Assembly: GCA_024743195.1 (NCBI GenBank)
Contig: JANSXE010000007.1
Coordinates: forward strand, 1 to 64,000
Reading direction: 5' to 3'
Origin: Alphaproteobacteria bacterium
GTDB taxonomy: Bacteria; Pseudomonadota; Alphaproteobacteria; UBA8366; Aestuariispiraceae
Length of the DNA stretch: 64,000 bases
Every line of letters starts with the position of its first letter. Position 1 is the first letter of the stretch. The notes under the pieces are model-generated. The model worked only from the letters and a program-made list of their open reading frames with translations. It was not told the DNA's origin and searched no databases. Below, in pieces: positions 62,895 to 64,000 of this stretch. The position numbers and the translations under genes are program-made.

Positions 62895-64000
62895 CCGCTG
62901 TCCTTCTTGCTTCGCGCCGCTTTGTTGAGGGCGGCCCAGATCCGCTCCGCCGTCAACGGCATGTCCAGATGCGCGACGCCCAATGGCGCCAGCGCGTCGA
63001 GGGCGGCGTTCACCACCGCCGGCGGTGCGCCGATCGTCCCCGCCTCGCCCACGCCCTTGGCGCCCAAGCTGTTGGCGGGCGAGGGCGTCTCCAACCGTCC
63101 GGTCGCGATCGGCGGCATGTCGGTCGCCCGCGGCAGGGCGTAGTCCATCAGCGAGCCGGTCAAAAGCTGGCCGTCCGCATCGAAGCGCACCGCCTCCATG
63201 AGCGCTTCGCCCAGCCCTTGCGCCACGCCGCCTATCAGTTGGCCTTCAGCCAGCGCCGGATTGACCAGAACGCCGGCGTCGTCGTGATAGACGAGATCCT
63301 CAATCGTCAGCACGCCCGTCTCGACATCGATTGCGACCTGCGCCAGGCAGCAGCCGGCGCCCCAGGCCTCGCCGTCGGCGGTGTAGCGCTCTTCCGCCGT
63401 GAGGGTCGGGCTCTGCGCCGCCAAGTCCGCCCAGCTGAGCGCTTCGCCCGTCCCGTCGGCTCGGGCGAAGCCGCCCGGTTGATGGATCAGGGGCGCCGAC
63501 GGCGCGCCGAGCAGCGCGCCGGCCGCTTTCCGGGCGCTTTCCAGAAAGGTGTCAGCCGCAGCCAGGATCGCGCCTCCGCCAATAGCCGTGCTGCGGCTCG
63601 CCAACGCACCGACGCCGGCAGGGGCTGCGCCCGTGTCGCCGGCGGCCACCTCGATCAGATCGGGGTCGAGCTTGAGGGCGTGGCCGGCGATCTGGGCCGC
63701 CGCGGTCTCGCGCCCCTGACCTTGGGCGGAGCCGCCGAAGGCGAGACGCACCCGGCCGTCAGGCAGAAGCGTCAGGCGCGCGCTCTCCCACCCCTGGCCG
63801 CAGGGTTCGACATAGAACGAGAGTCCGAGGCCGACGCACTCGCCGGCCGCGCGCCGCGCGTCGATCGCGCATCGGCGCGCGTCGTAGTCGGCCGACGCCA
63901 GCGTTTGCTCCAGGAGCGCCGGATAGTCGCCGGAGTCGAGGCGCGCGCCCCCGCCGTTCTCCCGCGGCAGTTGCTCGGGTCGCAGAAGATTGCGTCGCCG
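62891..64000 (-). CDS. xanthine dehydrogenase-family molybdopterin-binding subunit (N-terminal part beyond window)
   Basis: The C-terminal 369 residues of the large subunit of a molybdenum hydroxylase (CoxL/XdhB/NdhL type). The window begins inside RRRNLLRPEQLP, then LGLSFYVEPCGQGWESARL, GSAQGQGRETAAAQIAGHAL, GAGCCLAQVAIDVETGVLTIEDLVYHDDAG, ALAEGQLIGGVAQGLGEAL, SLMDYALPRATDMP and the Mo-site Glu in GAKGVGEAGTIGAPPAVVNAALDAL are classic for the family. The electron-transfer and FAD subunits should lie further upstream. In this context it probably hydroxylates an aromatic or N-heterocyclic ring at the start of the pathway. It overlaps the DapA-like gene by 4 nt. Confidence 0.92.
   Translation of the reverse strand, partial: RRRNLLRPEQLPRENGGGARLDSGDYPALLEQTLASADYDARRCAIDARRAAGECVGLGLSFYVEPCGQGWESARLTLLPDGRVRLAFGGSAQGQGRETAAAQIAGHALKLDPDLIEVAAGDTGAAPAGVGALASRSTAIGGGAILAAADTFLESARKAAGALLGAPSAPLIHQPGGFARADGTGEALSWADLAAQSPTLTAEERYTADGEAWGAGCCLAQVAIDVETGVLTIEDLVYHDDAGVLVNPALAEGQLIGGVAQGLGEALMEAVRFDADGQLLTGSLMDYALPRATDMPPIATGRLETPSPANSLGAKGVGEAGTIGAPPAVVNAALDALAPLGVAHLDMPLTAERIWAALNKAARSKKDSG

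Overview
This is a roughly 67-70% GC segment of an alphaproteobacterial chromosome. Evidence for this includes the tig-clpP-clpX order, a glnB-glnA operon behind a sigma-54-type promoter, many TRAP transporters, a PAS_5-type protein and DUF2189/DUF3047 proteins. Rhodospirillales is my best guess, but it is an inference. Nothing suggests a plasmid or intact phage, and I see no rRNA genes and no CRISPR array.

The left two thirds (1 to about 43.0 kb) is mostly housekeeping. It runs: clpX (cut by the window edge), clpP, trigger factor and tRNA-Leu; NAD(P)HX repair (nnr), a lipoprotein and a PilZ-like protein; mnmC behind a strong intrinsic terminator; a GNAT/ATP-grasp peptide ligase paired with a dimethylargininase homologue; rhlE; a five-gene peptide-type ABC importer with an appended acetyltransferase and a perfect AT-rich palindrome; tRNA-His, an aminotransferase and a methyltransferase; glnBA; a Thr/Ser dehydratase, PAS protein, FAD oxidoreductase and membrane protein; valS, then a decayed gene; a guaB-SemiSWEET-rsmB-guaA run; and rlmE and ppx/gppA.

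At 43.1 kb a tRNA-Gln is followed by a broken integrase N-terminus. From there to the right edge (over 20 kb) nearly all genes lie on the minus strand and look like accessory catabolic functions, so this is probably a genomic island at the tRNA. Block 1 (43.7-51.4 kb) holds a PanB-like enzyme with a changed metal site, a GntR/FCD regulator, a DUF6166 protein, a DctPQM TRAP importer, a PhyH-type dioxygenase and a membrane di-iron hydroxylase. A 12-bp motif (TGATATATTACA) recurs exactly in two, and nearly in a third, of its promoter regions, so I propose a single regulon. Block 2 (51.6-64.0 kb) holds a molybdenum hydroxylase large subunit (cut by the edge), a DapA-family lyase lacking standard catalytic residues, 3-hydroxyanthranilate 3,4-dioxygenase, a TAXI-type TRAP importer, an 870-residue fusion of an amidohydrolase with an arylformamidase-like hydrolase, a second DctPQM importer and an aspartate-dehydrogenase-like protein. 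Together they look like an uncharacterised route for taking up and degrading an aromatic or N-heteroaromatic, kynurenine-like compound.

Recurring features are GC-rich hairpins after each of the four solute-binding-protein genes, short in-frame tandem repeats in several coding regions, and two families of intergenic repeats.
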